From NCBI RefSeq assembly GCF_047345145.1, contig NZ_JBLFER010000003.1:62001-126000 (forward strand): 64,000 nucleotides of DNA. The letters are read 5' to 3'. The notes beneath the pieces are model-generated. The model saw nothing but the letters and a program-made list of their open reading frames with translations. It was not told the DNA's origin and ran no database searches. The position numbers and the translations under genes were made by a program. Positions 1 to 8,219 of the stretch are shown piece by piece; the stretch's first letter is position 1; every line of letters begins with the position of its first letter. The stretch is from Maribacter_C sp047345145 (GTDB lineage: Bacteria; Bacteroidota; Bacteroidia; Flavobacteriales; Flavobacteriaceae).

Positions 1-128
1 CTAGTCATTATTTCAGAAAAGGGATTTGATACACCCAAATCTAAAATAGACTCTTCTGTTGCTATATGTTTTTGAAGAAAGGAAAGTGTGTTTTGAAAAC
101 GCTTATTCGGAAAAGTCTTTTCGTACAT
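1..128 (-). CDS. SAM-dependent methyltransferase-like protein, N-terminal fragment
   Basis: Partial gene running off the left edge; 42 codons are visible from an ATG at 126-128. The N-terminus reads MYEKTFPNKRFQNTLSFLQK and continues into an ILDLG-type segment (residues about 26-30), which resembles motif I of class I SAM-dependent methyltransferases (hydrophobic strand, then acidic residue and Gly). It lies downstream of the KAS III-like gene on the same strand. The family call rests on this short motif only; the substrate cannot be inferred. Confidence 0.45.
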   Translation of the reverse strand, partial: MYEKTFPNKRFQNTLSFLQKHIATEESILDLGVSNPFSEIMT

Positions 129-153
129 CTAGAGAATTCAAGGTTTATTGTTC

Positions 154-178
154 AAGGTTCATAAGTATACGGAACCTT
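154..178. repeat. Small inverted repeat after the KAS III-like gene
   Basis: AAGGTTC (154-160) and GAACCTT (172-178) form a 7-bp stem just beyond the stop codon of the KAS III-like gene (stop at 198), with further partial copies of AAGGTT around it. It could fold as a transcript-end hairpin but lacks a T-tract, so a terminator role is uncertain. Confidence 0.3.
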
Positions 179-197
179 TAAAATGGAACCTTAAACT

Positions 198-1277
198 TTA
201 AACCCTATATACGATGGCGTTTATATTCATACCTGCGCCAACACTTGCAAAGATAACAACATCTCCCTTTTGAATGGATTGATTTTCTAACTTTCCATTC
301 CGAACCATATCGAAAAGGGTGGGTACGGTGGCTACCGAACTATTGCCCAATTTTCCAATATTCATTGGCATAATTCCTTCTGGCATTTCCATGTCATAGA
401 GACCGTAGAATCTTTTTACGATGGCCTCGTCCATCTTTTCATTGGCTTGATGGATGAATATTTTCTTGACATCGGTAATGGATACTCCGCTATCTTTAAG
501 ACAATCATCCATGGCTTGAGGAACATAAGTAACCGCAAACTCATAAATTTTTCGGCCGTACATCTTTATGTACTTGGTATTTTCTTGCCTATCGGAAGGC
601 TTAGCTTCAGATGGATTTTTATAAGATTTCCCAAAGAACAAAAGATAGGCCTCATCATGAGCGTAGGTAGCACTTGCATGGGATAAAATGTGCCCCGCAT
701 TTTCTTTTGCTTCAATAATGGTTGCTCCAGCACCGTCTGAATAAATCATCGAATCACGGTCATAAGGGTCTACTATTCGAGAAAGCGTTTCTGCACCAAT
801 TACCAAACACTTTTTGGCCATTCCACTTTTGATAAATGCATTAGCCTGGTTTACACCTTCAATCCATCCGGGACAGCCAAAAATCAAATCATATGCCACA
901 CACTTCGGATTCTTAATACGAAGATGATGTTTTACACGTGTTGCTAAACTTGGCAAAGTGTCTCCCTGAGATTGACCATGGGCGACATCACCAAAATTGT
1001 GCGCAAGAATGATATAATCTAAATCCTCCTTATCAATACCCGCATCTGCTATAGCTCGTTCGGCCGCAAGAAAGGCAATATCAGAAGTATTCAGGTTTTC
1101 CTCAACATAACGTCTTTCGCCAATACCAGTGATGGCTTTAAACTTCTCAATGATGATAGGGTTATCATGTTTAAAAGAAGAACCATCAGAATTTAAAAAT
1201 TCATGTTTTTCAAAATCTTGGTTTTCTACCACTGTTTCGGGTATGTAACTTCCGGAACCGGTAATTGCGATTTGCAT
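198..1277 (-). CDS. 3-oxoacyl-ACP synthase III family protein (KAS III / FabH-like)
   Basis: Thiolase-fold condensing enzyme of 359 residues. The catalytic triad of the KAS III family is visible: nucleophilic Cys135 in FGCPG, His in IHQAN and Asn in GNSS. The C-terminal GAGM segment is also typical. Such enzymes condense an acyl-CoA with malonyl-ACP, or make related beta-keto products. The start is placed at the ATG giving MQIAITGSGSYIPE, which aligns with the beginning of the fold; an upstream in-frame ATG at 1334 would add 19 unlike residues. As a lone copy next to gcvP rather than in a fab cluster, it may be a paralogue rather than the housekeeping FabH. Confidence 0.85.
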   Translation of the reverse strand: MQIAITGSGSYIPETVVENQDFEKHEFLNSDGSSFKHDNPIIIEKFKAITGIGERRYVEENLNTSDIAFLAAERAIADAGIDKEDLDYIILAHNFGDVAHGQSQGDTLPSLATRVKHHLRIKNPKCVAYDLIFGCPGWIEGVNQANAFIKSGMAKKCLVIGAETLSRIVDPYDRDSMIYSDGAGATIIEAKENAGHILSHASATYAHDEAYLLFFGKSYKNPSEAKPSDRQENTKYIKMYGRKIYEFAVTYVPQAMDDCLKDSGVSITDVKKIFIHQANEKMDEAIVKRFYGLYDMEMPEGIMPMNIGKLGNSSVATVPTLFDMVRNGKLENQSIQKGDVVIFASVGAGMNINAIVYRV

Positions 1278-1382
1278 GGGACTTATGGTTTTGGTGAAAT
1301 AAACATACTGTAAAAACCTAAAAATATTATGCATGCATAATATTTAATACGATGGTCAAAACCATTTTGCTCCCCTTTGAAA

Positions 1383-1418
1383 CAAAAAAAAAGCCTTTCT
1401 CAAAATAGAAAAAGGCTT
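1383..1418 (-). terminator. Rho-independent terminator of gcvP
   Basis: On the minus strand an 8-bp stem (AAGCCTTT pairing with AAAGGCTT, 1391-1398 and 1411-1418) is followed by a run of T (1384-1390). It sits 23-58 bp past the gcvP stop codon. Confidence 0.85.
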
Positions 1419-1440
1419 GAAAGTATTGTTTTTATTAGGA

Positions 1441-4392
1441 TTAATCTACTTCTGCATACGCTTCAATCGGCGCACAGGTACAAATAAGATTACGGTCGCC
1501 ATATGCATCATCTACACGACGAACAGAAGGCCAAAACTTATTATCTGAAATATAGGGTAAGGGGAAAGCGGCTTTTTCTCTGCTGTATGGAAACTCCCAC
1601 GAATCACTTGTGACCATGTCCATTGTATGAGGTGAATTCTTTAAAACGTTATTTGAATCATCAGCTTGAGCCGCATCAATTTCGTGTCGAATAGAAATCA
1701 TAGCATCACAAAAACGGTCAAGTTCATCAAGGCTTTCACTTTCCGTGGGTTCTATCATCATTGTTCCTGCAACTGGAAACGAAACTGTTGGCGCGTGAAA
1801 ACCATAATCCATTAGGCGCTTTGCAATGTCGGTAACTTCAATTCCATTTTGTTTGAAAGGGCGACAATCAATAATCATTTCATGGGCTGCTCGACCTTTC
1901 TCTCCAGTGTACAAAACATCAAATTTACCCTCCAATCGATGTTTGATGTAATTGGCACTGAGAATTGCAATTCTGGTGGAATCCGTTAATCCGCTTTCCC
2001 CTAACATCTTGATATATCCGTAGGAAATTAAACAGGCTAAAGAACTACCCCAAGGTGCTCCTGAAATTGCGGTGATAGCTTGCTTACCACCAGTTTCAAT
2101 TATTGGATTTCCGGGAAGAAAAGGAACTAATTGTTCTGCAACGCAAATTGGCCCAACACCTGGTCCACCACCACCATGAGGAATGGCAAAGGTCTTATGT
2201 AGATTCAAGTGACAAACATCTGCTCCAATCATACCTGGGTTGGTAAGTCCTACCTGAGCGTTCATGTTGGCGCCATCCATATAAACCTGTCCGCCATGGT
2301 CATGAATCAATTTTGTGATATGTCTGATAGATGATTCAAAAACCCCATGTGTTGAAGGGTAAGTAACCATCAAGGCCGCCAGGTTTTCGGAATGCTGAAT
2401 TACCTTTTCTTCTAAATCGACTACATCGATATTACCTCTTTCATCAGTTTTAGTGACTACAACTTTCATACCTGCCATAACCGCAGAAGCTGGATTAGTA
2501 CCATGTGCAGATGCCGGAATAATACAAATATTACGATGCCCTTCACCTCTTGATTCGTGATATGCACGTATTACCATCAAGCCCGCATACTCGCCTTGTG
2601 CCCCTGAATTGGGTTGTAAGGAAGTATCAGCGAAACCTGTAATTACGCTTAAGTCTTTGGCTAACTCCTTTAAAACGATTTGATAGCCTTCAGCTTGATC
2701 CAATGGAACAAAAGGATGAATATTACCCCAATTTGCCATACTAAGGGGTAGCATCTCAGAAGCGGCGTTTAATTTCATAGTACAACTTCCCAAGGAAATC
2801 ATGGAATGGTTGAGTGCTAAATCTTTTCGCTCCAATTTTTTAATGTAGCGCATCAATTCTGTTTCGGAGTGATAGGAATTGAAAACTTTGTTTTGTAGAA
2901 AGGGAGTTCTTCTTTGAAGTGAAGTGGGAATCATTTTTTCGCTTGAACTCTTGATGTATGTTTCTCGAATGATTTGAGTATAGCTTTCAGAACCTTCACT
3001 TCCGCTAACATCTGAATTTACCGGTATGTCTTTGTTTAATTTGGATGTCGATGTTGAACTGCCTTCCGACTTATTCAACGCCATAAAGCATTGAGTAAGG
3101 TTGTAAAGGTCTTTTGTACTTACTGCTTCGTTAAGCGAGATAGAGACCGTATTTTTGTCAATATAGTTTAGATTAACTTTCAAATGCTCAGCACACTTTT
3201 TGAGTAAATCCATGTTTTTAATAGAAAATTTTAAAGTATCAAAATAGCTAGAGTTCAATTGCTCAATGCCATATTCTTTAGCTACTTGTGCTATGACCTT
3301 TGCCGAACTATGTACTTTATTGGCAATATACTTTAATCCTTCAGGCCCATGATACACCGCATACATTCCGGCCATCACAGCTAGAAGAACTTGAGCAGTA
3401 CAAATATTAGAAGTGGCCTTATCTCTTTTTATATGCTGTTCTCTGGTTTGCAGTGCCATACGGAGTGCAGGCTTGCCATCGGTATCCTTAGTGACACCTA
3501 TAATACGACCGGGAATACTTCTTTTGTATTCTTCTTTGGTCGCGAAAAATGCTGCGTGAGGGCCACCGTATCCTAATGGAATTCCGAAACGCTGTGTTGT
3601 ACCGACAACTACATCAACACCAAATTCTCCCGGAGGAGTCAAAAGCACTAAACTTAATATATCCGCGGCGACGGCTACTTTGATGTCATTTTCTCTGGCT
3701 TTGGCCACAAAATCTGAATAGTCATGCACTTGTCCGTACTTTCCAGGATACTGTAATATGGCACCGAAAAAGTCTTTTGTAAAGTTGAATTCCTCGTGAT
3801 TTCCGATTACCAATTCAATGTCCAAAGGAGTCGAACGGGTTTGTAATAAGGATAGGGTTTGTGGTAATATCTCTTCGGAAACAAAGAATTTCAAAACACC
3901 GCTTTTCTTTTGAGCGCGACTACGTACGTCAAAAAGCATTGCCATGGCTTCCGCAGCAGCAGTACTTTCATCTAGAAGGGAGGCGTTAGCGAGTTCCATT
4001 CCCGTGAGGTCAGTAACCACGGTTTGAAAATTTAAAAGTGCCTCTAAGCGACCTTGGGCGATTTCTGCCTGATAAGGGGTATACGCTGTATACCAGCCTG
4101 GATTCTCTAAGATGTTTCTTTTGATTACCGAGGGCGTTAGACTCTCATGGTAACCTAGACCGATATATGATTTGAAAACCTTGTTCTTTTTTGATAGAGC
4201 TTCAATGTGGTTTAAAAACTCGTGTTCGCTCATCGGGGCATCTAGTTTCAAAGGTTCTGCAAGACGAATATCTTCTGGAATGGTTTCAGTAATGAGTTGC
4301 TCCAAATTTTCAACTTCCACCTTTTTCAGCATATGTTGAAGGTTCTCTTCTCTTATGCCGATATGGCGCGATGCAAACACGTCAGTTTTCAT
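1441..4392 (-). CDS. gcvP: Glycine dehydrogenase (aminomethyl-transferring), glycine cleavage P protein
   Basis: PLP-dependent decarboxylase of the glycine cleavage system: it decarboxylates glycine and passes the aminomethyl group to lipoylated H protein. It is a 983-residue single chain (fused alpha/beta halves), ending with the usual TCAPIEAYAE-like tail. The PLP lysine is Lys733 in LNLHKTFAIPHGGGGPG. A Ser-rich linker near residues 442-467, between the two halves, makes it somewhat longer than the roughly 950 residues usual in the family. The gene is monocistronic, with its own terminator; no gcvT or gcvH is in the window. A TAATTTTG element (4417-4424, minus) upstream could be its -7 box. 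Confidence 0.97.
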   Translation of the reverse strand: MKTDVFASRHIGIREENLQHMLKKVEVENLEQLITETIPEDIRLAEPLKLDAPMSEHEFLNHIEALSKKNKVFKSYIGLGYHESLTPSVIKRNILENPGWYTAYTPYQAEIAQGRLEALLNFQTVVTDLTGMELANASLLDESTAAAEAMAMLFDVRSRAQKKSGVLKFFVSEEILPQTLSLLQTRSTPLDIELVIGNHEEFNFTKDFFGAILQYPGKYGQVHDYSDFVAKARENDIKVAVAADILSLVLLTPPGEFGVDVVVGTTQRFGIPLGYGGPHAAFFATKEEYKRSIPGRIIGVTKDTDGKPALRMALQTREQHIKRDKATSNICTAQVLLAVMAGMYAVYHGPEGLKYIANKVHSSAKVIAQVAKEYGIEQLNSSYFDTLKFSIKNMDLLKKCAEHLKVNLNYIDKNTVSISLNEAVSTKDLYNLTQCFMALNKSEGSSTSTSKLNKDIPVNSDVSGSEGSESYTQIIRETYIKSSSEKMIPTSLQRRTPFLQNKVFNSYHSETELMRYIKKLERKDLALNHSMISLGSCTMKLNAASEMLPLSMANWGNIHPFVPLDQAEGYQIVLKELAKDLSVITGFADTSLQPNSGAQGEYAGLMVIRAYHESRGEGHRNICIIPASAHGTNPASAVMAGMKVVVTKTDERGNIDVVDLEEKVIQHSENLAALMVTYPSTHGVFESSIRHITKLIHDHGGQVYMDGANMNAQVGLTNPGMIGADVCHLNLHKTFAIPHGGGGPGVGPICVAEQLVPFLPGNPIIETGGKQAITAISGAPWGSSLACLISYGYIKMLGESGLTDSTRIAILSANYIKHRLEGKFDVLYTGEKGRAAHEMIIDCRPFKQNGIEVTDIAKRLMDYGFHAPTVSFPVAGTMMIEPTESESLDELDRFCDAMISIRHEIDAAQADDSNNVLKNSPHTMDMVTSDSWEFPYSREKAAFPLPYISDNKFWPSVRRVDDAYGDRNLICTCAPIEAYAEVD

Positions 4393-4509
4393 AAAATAGC
4401 TTTCAAATTAGTCAGGCAAAATTAATGATTAATTGACATAAAATCAGCGTATAGTCGATGAACGACATGAAAGTTTTTAACTAAAAATGTGGGTTATAAA
4501 CAGTTTGGC

Positions 4510-4517
4510 TACTTTTG
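4510..4517 (+). promoter_or_regulatory. Bacteroidetes-type -7 element (TACTTTTG) before the UbiA-like gene
   Basis: TACTTTTG matches the TAnnTTTG consensus. Its G lies 5 bp before the ATG at 4522, so the transcript would start at or within a few bases of the start codon (leaderless or nearly so). The -33 TTG is not clear. Confidence 0.45.
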
Positions 4518-4521
4518 TTTA

Positions 4522-5376
4522 ATGAAGTGGCTTAAACGCATTTTTGACTTTTACTTAGATGCAAGCATTCATGTTGCTTTTGCAGTATATGCGTTAGTTC
4601 AAATCAGCTTCCAAACCTTAAACATTTTTTCTGATCAGCACTTGTCGTTTTTTGTCTTTTTCGGATCGATTAGCTGCTATAATTTTATTAAATACGGGGT
4701 GGAAGCTGAAAAGTATATTTTGGTTGCCAATGACTATCAGAAAGGAATCCAGTTTTTAAGTTTTATTGCAGCAGCTATTGCAATATATCATGGCTCTTTT
4801 TTAAGTTTTGAAGTATGGATTGGTATAATAGGGCTCGTTTTATTGACAGGGCTGTATTCACTCCCTGTGCTCCCAAAATCAAAAAATCTAAGAAGTTTGG
4901 GAGGGCTTAAAATTTTTATTGTTGCTTTAGTTTGGGCAGGAACAACAGTATTGCTTCCAATTCTTGCAGCTGAAGAAGTTCTTTCATGGGACGTCGGTCT
5001 TGAACTAACTCAACGCTTCATTTTGGTATTCATTCTTCTTATCCCTTTTGAGATTCGAGATTTGGCTTATGATAGTAAAGAGTTGAATACACTACCTCAA
5101 TACTATGGTGTTACAAAAACTAAAATATTTGGAGGATTTGCAATTCTTCTTTTGTTCTTTATGACTTTTTTAAAGGATGAACTTAGTGTCGAAGAGTTGA
5201 TCTTAAAAGGTTTTCTTTTTCTTATTCTGGGGATAGTTCTTTTTATTACCAAAAGAAAGCAGTCAAAATACTTCGCGTCTTTTTGGGTGGAAGCTATTCC
5301 TATTTTTTGGTTTGCATTGTCAATTGCAATCGAGCGATTATTTATAACTTCTCTCGAAGTTGCTCTTTCATTTTAA
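4522..5376 (+). CDS. UbiA-like polytopic membrane protein
   Basis: 284-residue integral membrane protein with roughly 7-9 hydrophobic segments. The segment RDLAYDSKELNTLPQYYG in the second half resembles the second Asp-rich region of the UbiA prenyltransferase superfamily. The first Asp-rich motif (NDxxD) is not evident, which suggests a divergent or non-catalytic member. The ATG at 4522 (MKWLKRIFDFYLDAS) is preferred to a GTG at 4489 because a -7-like element lies between them. The 3' end overlaps the convergent small zinc-finger gene by 35 bp. The substrate is unknown. Confidence 0.6.
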   Translation: MKWLKRIFDFYLDASIHVAFAVYALVQISFQTLNIFSDQHLSFFVFFGSISCYNFIKYGVEAEKYILVANDYQKGIQFLSFIAAAIAIYHGSFLSFEVWIGIIGLVLLTGLYSLPVLPKSKNLRSLGGLKIFIVALVWAGTTVLLPILAAEEVLSWDVGLELTQRFILVFILLIPFEIRDLAYDSKELNTLPQYYGVTKTKIFGGFAILLLFFMTFLKDELSVEELILKGFLFLILGIVLFITKRKQSKYFASFWVEAIPIFWFALSIAIERLFITSLEVALSF

Positions 5377-5569
5377 TCTTATCTTGCTCTGAAAGACTTT
5401 GAAGGTTTGCTTTTTCGCAGAGTGTAGTAAATTCAGTGTTCTTTTTTGTGAAAGCAGAACAAGTTTTGCACATTAAAAGATGAAATCGAAGCTTCAATTT
5501 TTCCATAAAGGAAGCCTCATTATACTGAGTTTTGTCGCAAATTGTAGCAGCTTTTTCGCAGGAAATCAT
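5342..5569 (-). CDS. Small zinc-finger-like protein, candidate anti-sigma factor
   Basis: 75-residue cytoplasmic protein starting 4 nt after the stop of the sigma factor gene, so clearly co-transcribed. It carries HLLMCKTC (H-x3-C-x2-C), the core of the zinc-binding anti-sigma (ZAS) fold, with more Cys near the N-terminus (C4, C11). Unlike classical anti-sigmas it has no transmembrane segment or periplasmic domain. I infer that it binds the sigma factor encoded just upstream, perhaps as a soluble redox- or metal-responsive regulator. Its end overlaps the convergent UbiA-like gene. Confidence 0.65.
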   Translation of the reverse strand: MISCEKAATICDKTQYNEASFMEKLKLRFHLLMCKTCSAFTKKNTEFTTLCEKANLQSLSEQDKIKMKEQLREKL

Positions 5570-5573
5570 AGTT

Positions 5574-6128
5574 TTAGAACCAATTTTCGTTAAGGCAACC
5601 CATCAGCGCAGTTCTTGACCGATGTATCATTACCCATAGGTTTGACGGGTTAATTCCTAATTCATTACAAATGTCTTCAGTACTTATGCCTTGAATGGTT
5701 TTCATTTTGAAAACTAGGGCTTGTTTTTTAGGTAATTTCGAAATGCAATCCTGAATTGCCATGCCCAATTCTTCATTCTCAATGGGGCTATTTTCCAATT
5801 GGCTAAAAGGGTCTGCTACCTGCTCTTCGAGCCAATCACCTTCTGAATCGCTACTGGCACTATAGTTCATACGTACTTCAGCTTTTCCTTTATTGGAATT
5901 GATTTTTCGGTAATGATCAATCACTTTGCGCTTTAGTATTGCAATAAGCCAAGTACGCTCAGCAGCATCTCCTTTGTAGTTTTTGGCTGATTTTAAGCCT
6001 GCAAAAAAAGTTTCCTGTACCAAATCCTTGGCAATCTCAGCATCGCTAACACGAGCAACGGCAAAATTGAATAGATAATCAGCATAAAGATCTATCCAAG
6101 CGTCAGGATTTAATTGATGTGGAGCCAT
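5574..6128 (-). CDS. RNA polymerase sigma-70 family (ECF-type) sigma factor
   Basis: 184-residue sigma factor. Region 2 covers DLVQETFFAGLKS with the helix WLIAILKRKVIDHYRK; a short acidic linker follows; region 4 is the helix-turn-helix around GISTEDICNELGINPSNLWV with the closing HRSRTAL. The start is placed at the ATG giving MAPHQLNPDAWIDLYADYLF, which matches where sigma region 2 begins. An upstream ATG (6233) would add 35 residues encoded across a palindromic repeat element (reading NLPVGRQ) and is judged not to be the true start. The downstream zinc-finger-like gene is its probable regulator. Confidence 0.9.
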   Translation of the reverse strand: MAPHQLNPDAWIDLYADYLFNFAVARVSDAEIAKDLVQETFFAGLKSAKNYKGDAAERTWLIAILKRKVIDHYRKINSNKGKAEVRMNYSASSDSEGDWLEEQVADPFSQLENSPIENEELGMAIQDCISKLPKKQALVFKMKTIQGISTEDICNELGINPSNLWVMIHRSRTALMGCLNENWF

Positions 6129-6199
6129 TTTTTTTGAATCGGTATCAAAAATAACGGAATTTGACTTAATTACCTTAAAATTTTCCTGTTCTTGCGAAT

Positions 6200-6219
6200 C
6201 CTGTCTGCCGACAGGCAGG
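6200..6219. repeat. Short palindromic repeat element (CCTGTC-TGCC-GACAGG type)
   Basis: A 6-bp stem with TGCC loop followed by CAGG lies upstream of the sigma factor start. From memory, CTGCC/GACAGG-rich palindromes of this kind are dispersed in flavobacterial genomes, and translated copies read NLPVGRQ. Here it falls between the divergent sigma-factor and rhodanese genes. Its function is unknown. Confidence 0.5.
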
Positions 6220-6238
6220 TTTAATGCTGCCATAATTT

Positions 6239-6246
6239 TATCTTTG
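6239..6246 (+). promoter_or_regulatory. -7 element (TATCTTTG) of the rhodanese gene
   Basis: TATCTTTG matches TAnnTTTG and ends 16 bp before the ATG at 6263, giving a predicted leader of about 10 nt. No convincing -33 TTG at the usual distance. Confidence 0.45.
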
Positions 6247-6262
6247 TTTAAACTTCTTTGTT

Positions 6263-6613
6263 ATGCGATATTCATTTTTTCTTAGCCTATTTCTCATATT
6301 TTCAATGGGCTGTGCCCAAAGTAAATCAAAACCTATCACAGAAGTCTCACAAAATGAGCTCAATAGCGTGATATTAGTTGATGTTAGAACTCCGGAAGAA
6401 TATGCTGCCGGCCATCTTGATAATGCATTGAATATCAATTGGTATGATTCAGATTTTGCGAAGCAACTCGAGTCCATCGATAAAGACGAGGAAATTTATG
6501 TGTATTGTAAGAAGGGTGGACGTAGTGCGAAGGCTGCTCATCTCCTAGATTCTTTGGGCTACAAAAAAGTGATTGATTTAGAGGGTGGTTATGATGCTTT
6601 TCTTAAAAAGTAG
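6263..6613 (+). CDS. Rhodanese-like domain lipoprotein
   Basis: 116 residues with a lipoprotein signal peptide (lipobox SMGC, Cys17) and one rhodanese domain. The active-site loop is CKKGGRS with Cys82, preceded by VDVRTPEEYAAGHL, the standard rhodanese motif. It should act in the periplasm on sulfane sulfur or as a thiol carrier. The gene diverges from the sigma factor gene, 134 bp apart. Confidence 0.88.
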   Translation: MRYSFFLSLFLIFSMGCAQSKSKPITEVSQNELNSVILVDVRTPEEYAAGHLDNALNINWYDSDFAKQLESIDKDEEIYVYCKKGGRSAKAAHLLDSLGYKKVIDLEGGYDAFLKK

Positions 6614-6652
6614 CCAGCTGCGTTTTTCAAATTTCTGGGTAGTCGTAAATCA

Positions 6653-6666
6653 CTGTAAACAGGGTA
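6653..6666. promoter_or_regulatory. CTG-N4-CAGGG motif, copy 1
   Basis: CTG-TAAA-CAGGGTA, about 200 bp before the hydroxylase start. Closely similar elements occur before the NTR-like gene (8049-8064) and the MORN gene (10298-10310). Possible binding site of one regulator; unproven. Confidence 0.3.
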
Positions 6667-6865
6667 GTATTGAAAGTCATACAGTTTTAACTTGCCTTTG
6701 TAATAGATTCAACACCGCGAATTGAGGGTCCTATATTTCTAAATAAATAAAAAGGAAGGATCTATTGGTGTTCACTAAACTGTTGGGAGGTTAAAAAGCA
6801 GTTGTACAATTAAAGACCTTTCTTAAACGTTGGTATTCAGAGAATATCAAACCAAACATAAGTTA

Positions 6866-8008
6866 ATGGAACTTCAAAATAAACGAATGCGCGTTGGCGA
6901 AGGCCGAATAAGCGGAGCGCTATCTATTTTTCTTGGAGTACTATCTTTAGGCGGCATATTGTGTTTCAAGTTTCCTGAGCAGCTGACGACCGCAGAATTT
7001 CGTGAAGTTTATACCCCTGAACTAGTTGAAAACTTAATGCTCGGTGGTATTATTGCCACTTTTCTTTTTGCATTGGTTAGTCTGTTATTGGCTAAAAACA
7101 AGAGATATGCTGTAGTTGGAGTCATTTTAGGGGCTTTAGCTGTATTGCTTGGTGGAATGACGGTTGAAGGCCGGGCTGTTGAAAAAATGAATTGGAGCTT
7201 GGGTCTAGATTGGCTTATACTTGATTTATTGGTAATGGTCTTGATATTTGTACCAATAGAGCTGGTTTTTCCAAAGAACAAATTACAGTCTAAATTTCAT
7301 CCAGAGTGGAGAACCGATCTTATTTATTTCGGAATCAGCCATTTGGCTATTCAACTATTTGGGGTATTGACTAAAAAACCAGCAGTAGCTTTTTTCGGTT
7401 GGATGGATTTGGAAAATGTCCATCAGTGGGTGAATGAGCTGCCTTTTGTAGTTGAACTTTTAATTGCGCTAGTAGTGACAGACTTATTTCAATATGCTGC
7501 GCATCGTATCTTTCATTCTCATTATTTTTTATGGCGTTTTCACTCCATTCATCATTCCACTGAGAATATGGATTGGCTCGCGGGTTCGAGAACCCATTTT
7601 ATTGATATCTTTTTTACCCGTAGTATGTCATACATGCCCCTGTATGTTCTCGGTTTTTCGACATTAACGTTCAATGTATATATTGTATTTATAGCTATTC
7701 ATGCGGTTTTCATTCATGCAAATACCAGAATCAACTTCGGCTTTTTGAAGTATATCATTACCACTCCGCAGTACCACCATTGGCACCATTGCCAAGAACC
7801 TGAGCACTATGGCAATAACTTTGCTGTAGTGTTTCCCTTTATTGATAAAATCTTCGGCACGTACTATCTGCCGGGCAACGAATGGCCAAAAGGTACAGGT
7901 TTGGTAGATGCTTCTTTTCCCAAAGGGTTTATGAAACAGTTTGTCTTTCCTTTTATTAAAAACCCCTTTAAGAACGATTTGTTACCTGAGGAAAAAAGCA
8001 AGCGCTAA
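6866..8008 (+). CDS. Fatty acid hydroxylase / sterol desaturase superfamily membrane protein
   Basis: 380-residue membrane protein of the di-iron hydroxylase superfamily. The His clusters are present: HRIFH from His213, then HSIHHS, an HAVFIHANT segment and HHWHH at residues 304-308. N-terminal hydrophobic helices precede the catalytic part. It probably hydroxylates or desaturates a lipid in the inner membrane using O2. The ATG at 6866 (MELQNKRMRVGEG) is chosen over an upstream TTG at 6830. The substrate could be a fatty acyl chain, hopanoid or carotenoid; nothing nearby decides it. Confidence 0.85.
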   Translation: MELQNKRMRVGEGRISGALSIFLGVLSLGGILCFKFPEQLTTAEFREVYTPELVENLMLGGIIATFLFALVSLLLAKNKRYAVVGVILGALAVLLGGMTVEGRAVEKMNWSLGLDWLILDLLVMVLIFVPIELVFPKNKLQSKFHPEWRTDLIYFGISHLAIQLFGVLTKKPAVAFFGWMDLENVHQWVNELPFVVELLIALVVTDLFQYAAHRIFHSHYFLWRFHSIHHSTENMDWLAGSRTHFIDIFFTRSMSYMPLYVLGFSTLTFNVYIVFIAIHAVFIHANTRINFGFLKYIITTPQYHHWHHCQEPEHYGNNFAVVFPFIDKIFGTYYLPGNEWPKGTGLVDASFPKGFMKQFVFPFIKNPFKNDLLPEEKSKR

Positions 8009-8048
8009 CAAAAACGTTTCTTCTTAATATGATTTAGTGTTAAACTTT

Positions 8049-8064
8049 CCCTGAAAACAGGGTA
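8049..8064. promoter_or_regulatory. CTG-N4-CAGGG motif, copy 2
   Basis: CCCTG-AAAA-CAGGG (a perfect 5-bp inverted repeat) followed by TA, about 156 bp before the NTR-like gene. It shares CTGwAAACAGGGTA with the copy at 6653. It could also act as a weak hairpin after the hydroxylase gene. Confidence 0.35.
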
Positions 8065-8219
8065 CTTAGTTCTTTCTGTCGATATTACTTTTAACCATCG
8101 AACTAGAACAGATTTCAATTATAGAATTAATTGTGGCACTTTTTGAAAAAGAAAAGGTAGTTGATAAAAAATTATTTCCTAACTACAAAGCTCAAAAATT
8201 CGAAAAGTAACTCAAGCAA

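Noticed and set aside
1278..1440. Possible short gene between gcvP and the KAS III-like gene
   Set aside because: The region holds only the gcvP terminator and AT-rich leader; no supported frame.
8073..8210. Short open frame ending at TAA 8208-8210, reading LFEKEKVVDKKLFPNYKAQK near its end
   Set aside because: Looks faintly protein-like and ends just before the NTR-like gene, but it has no ATG and no recognisable family; could be a gene remnant, not supported enough to list.
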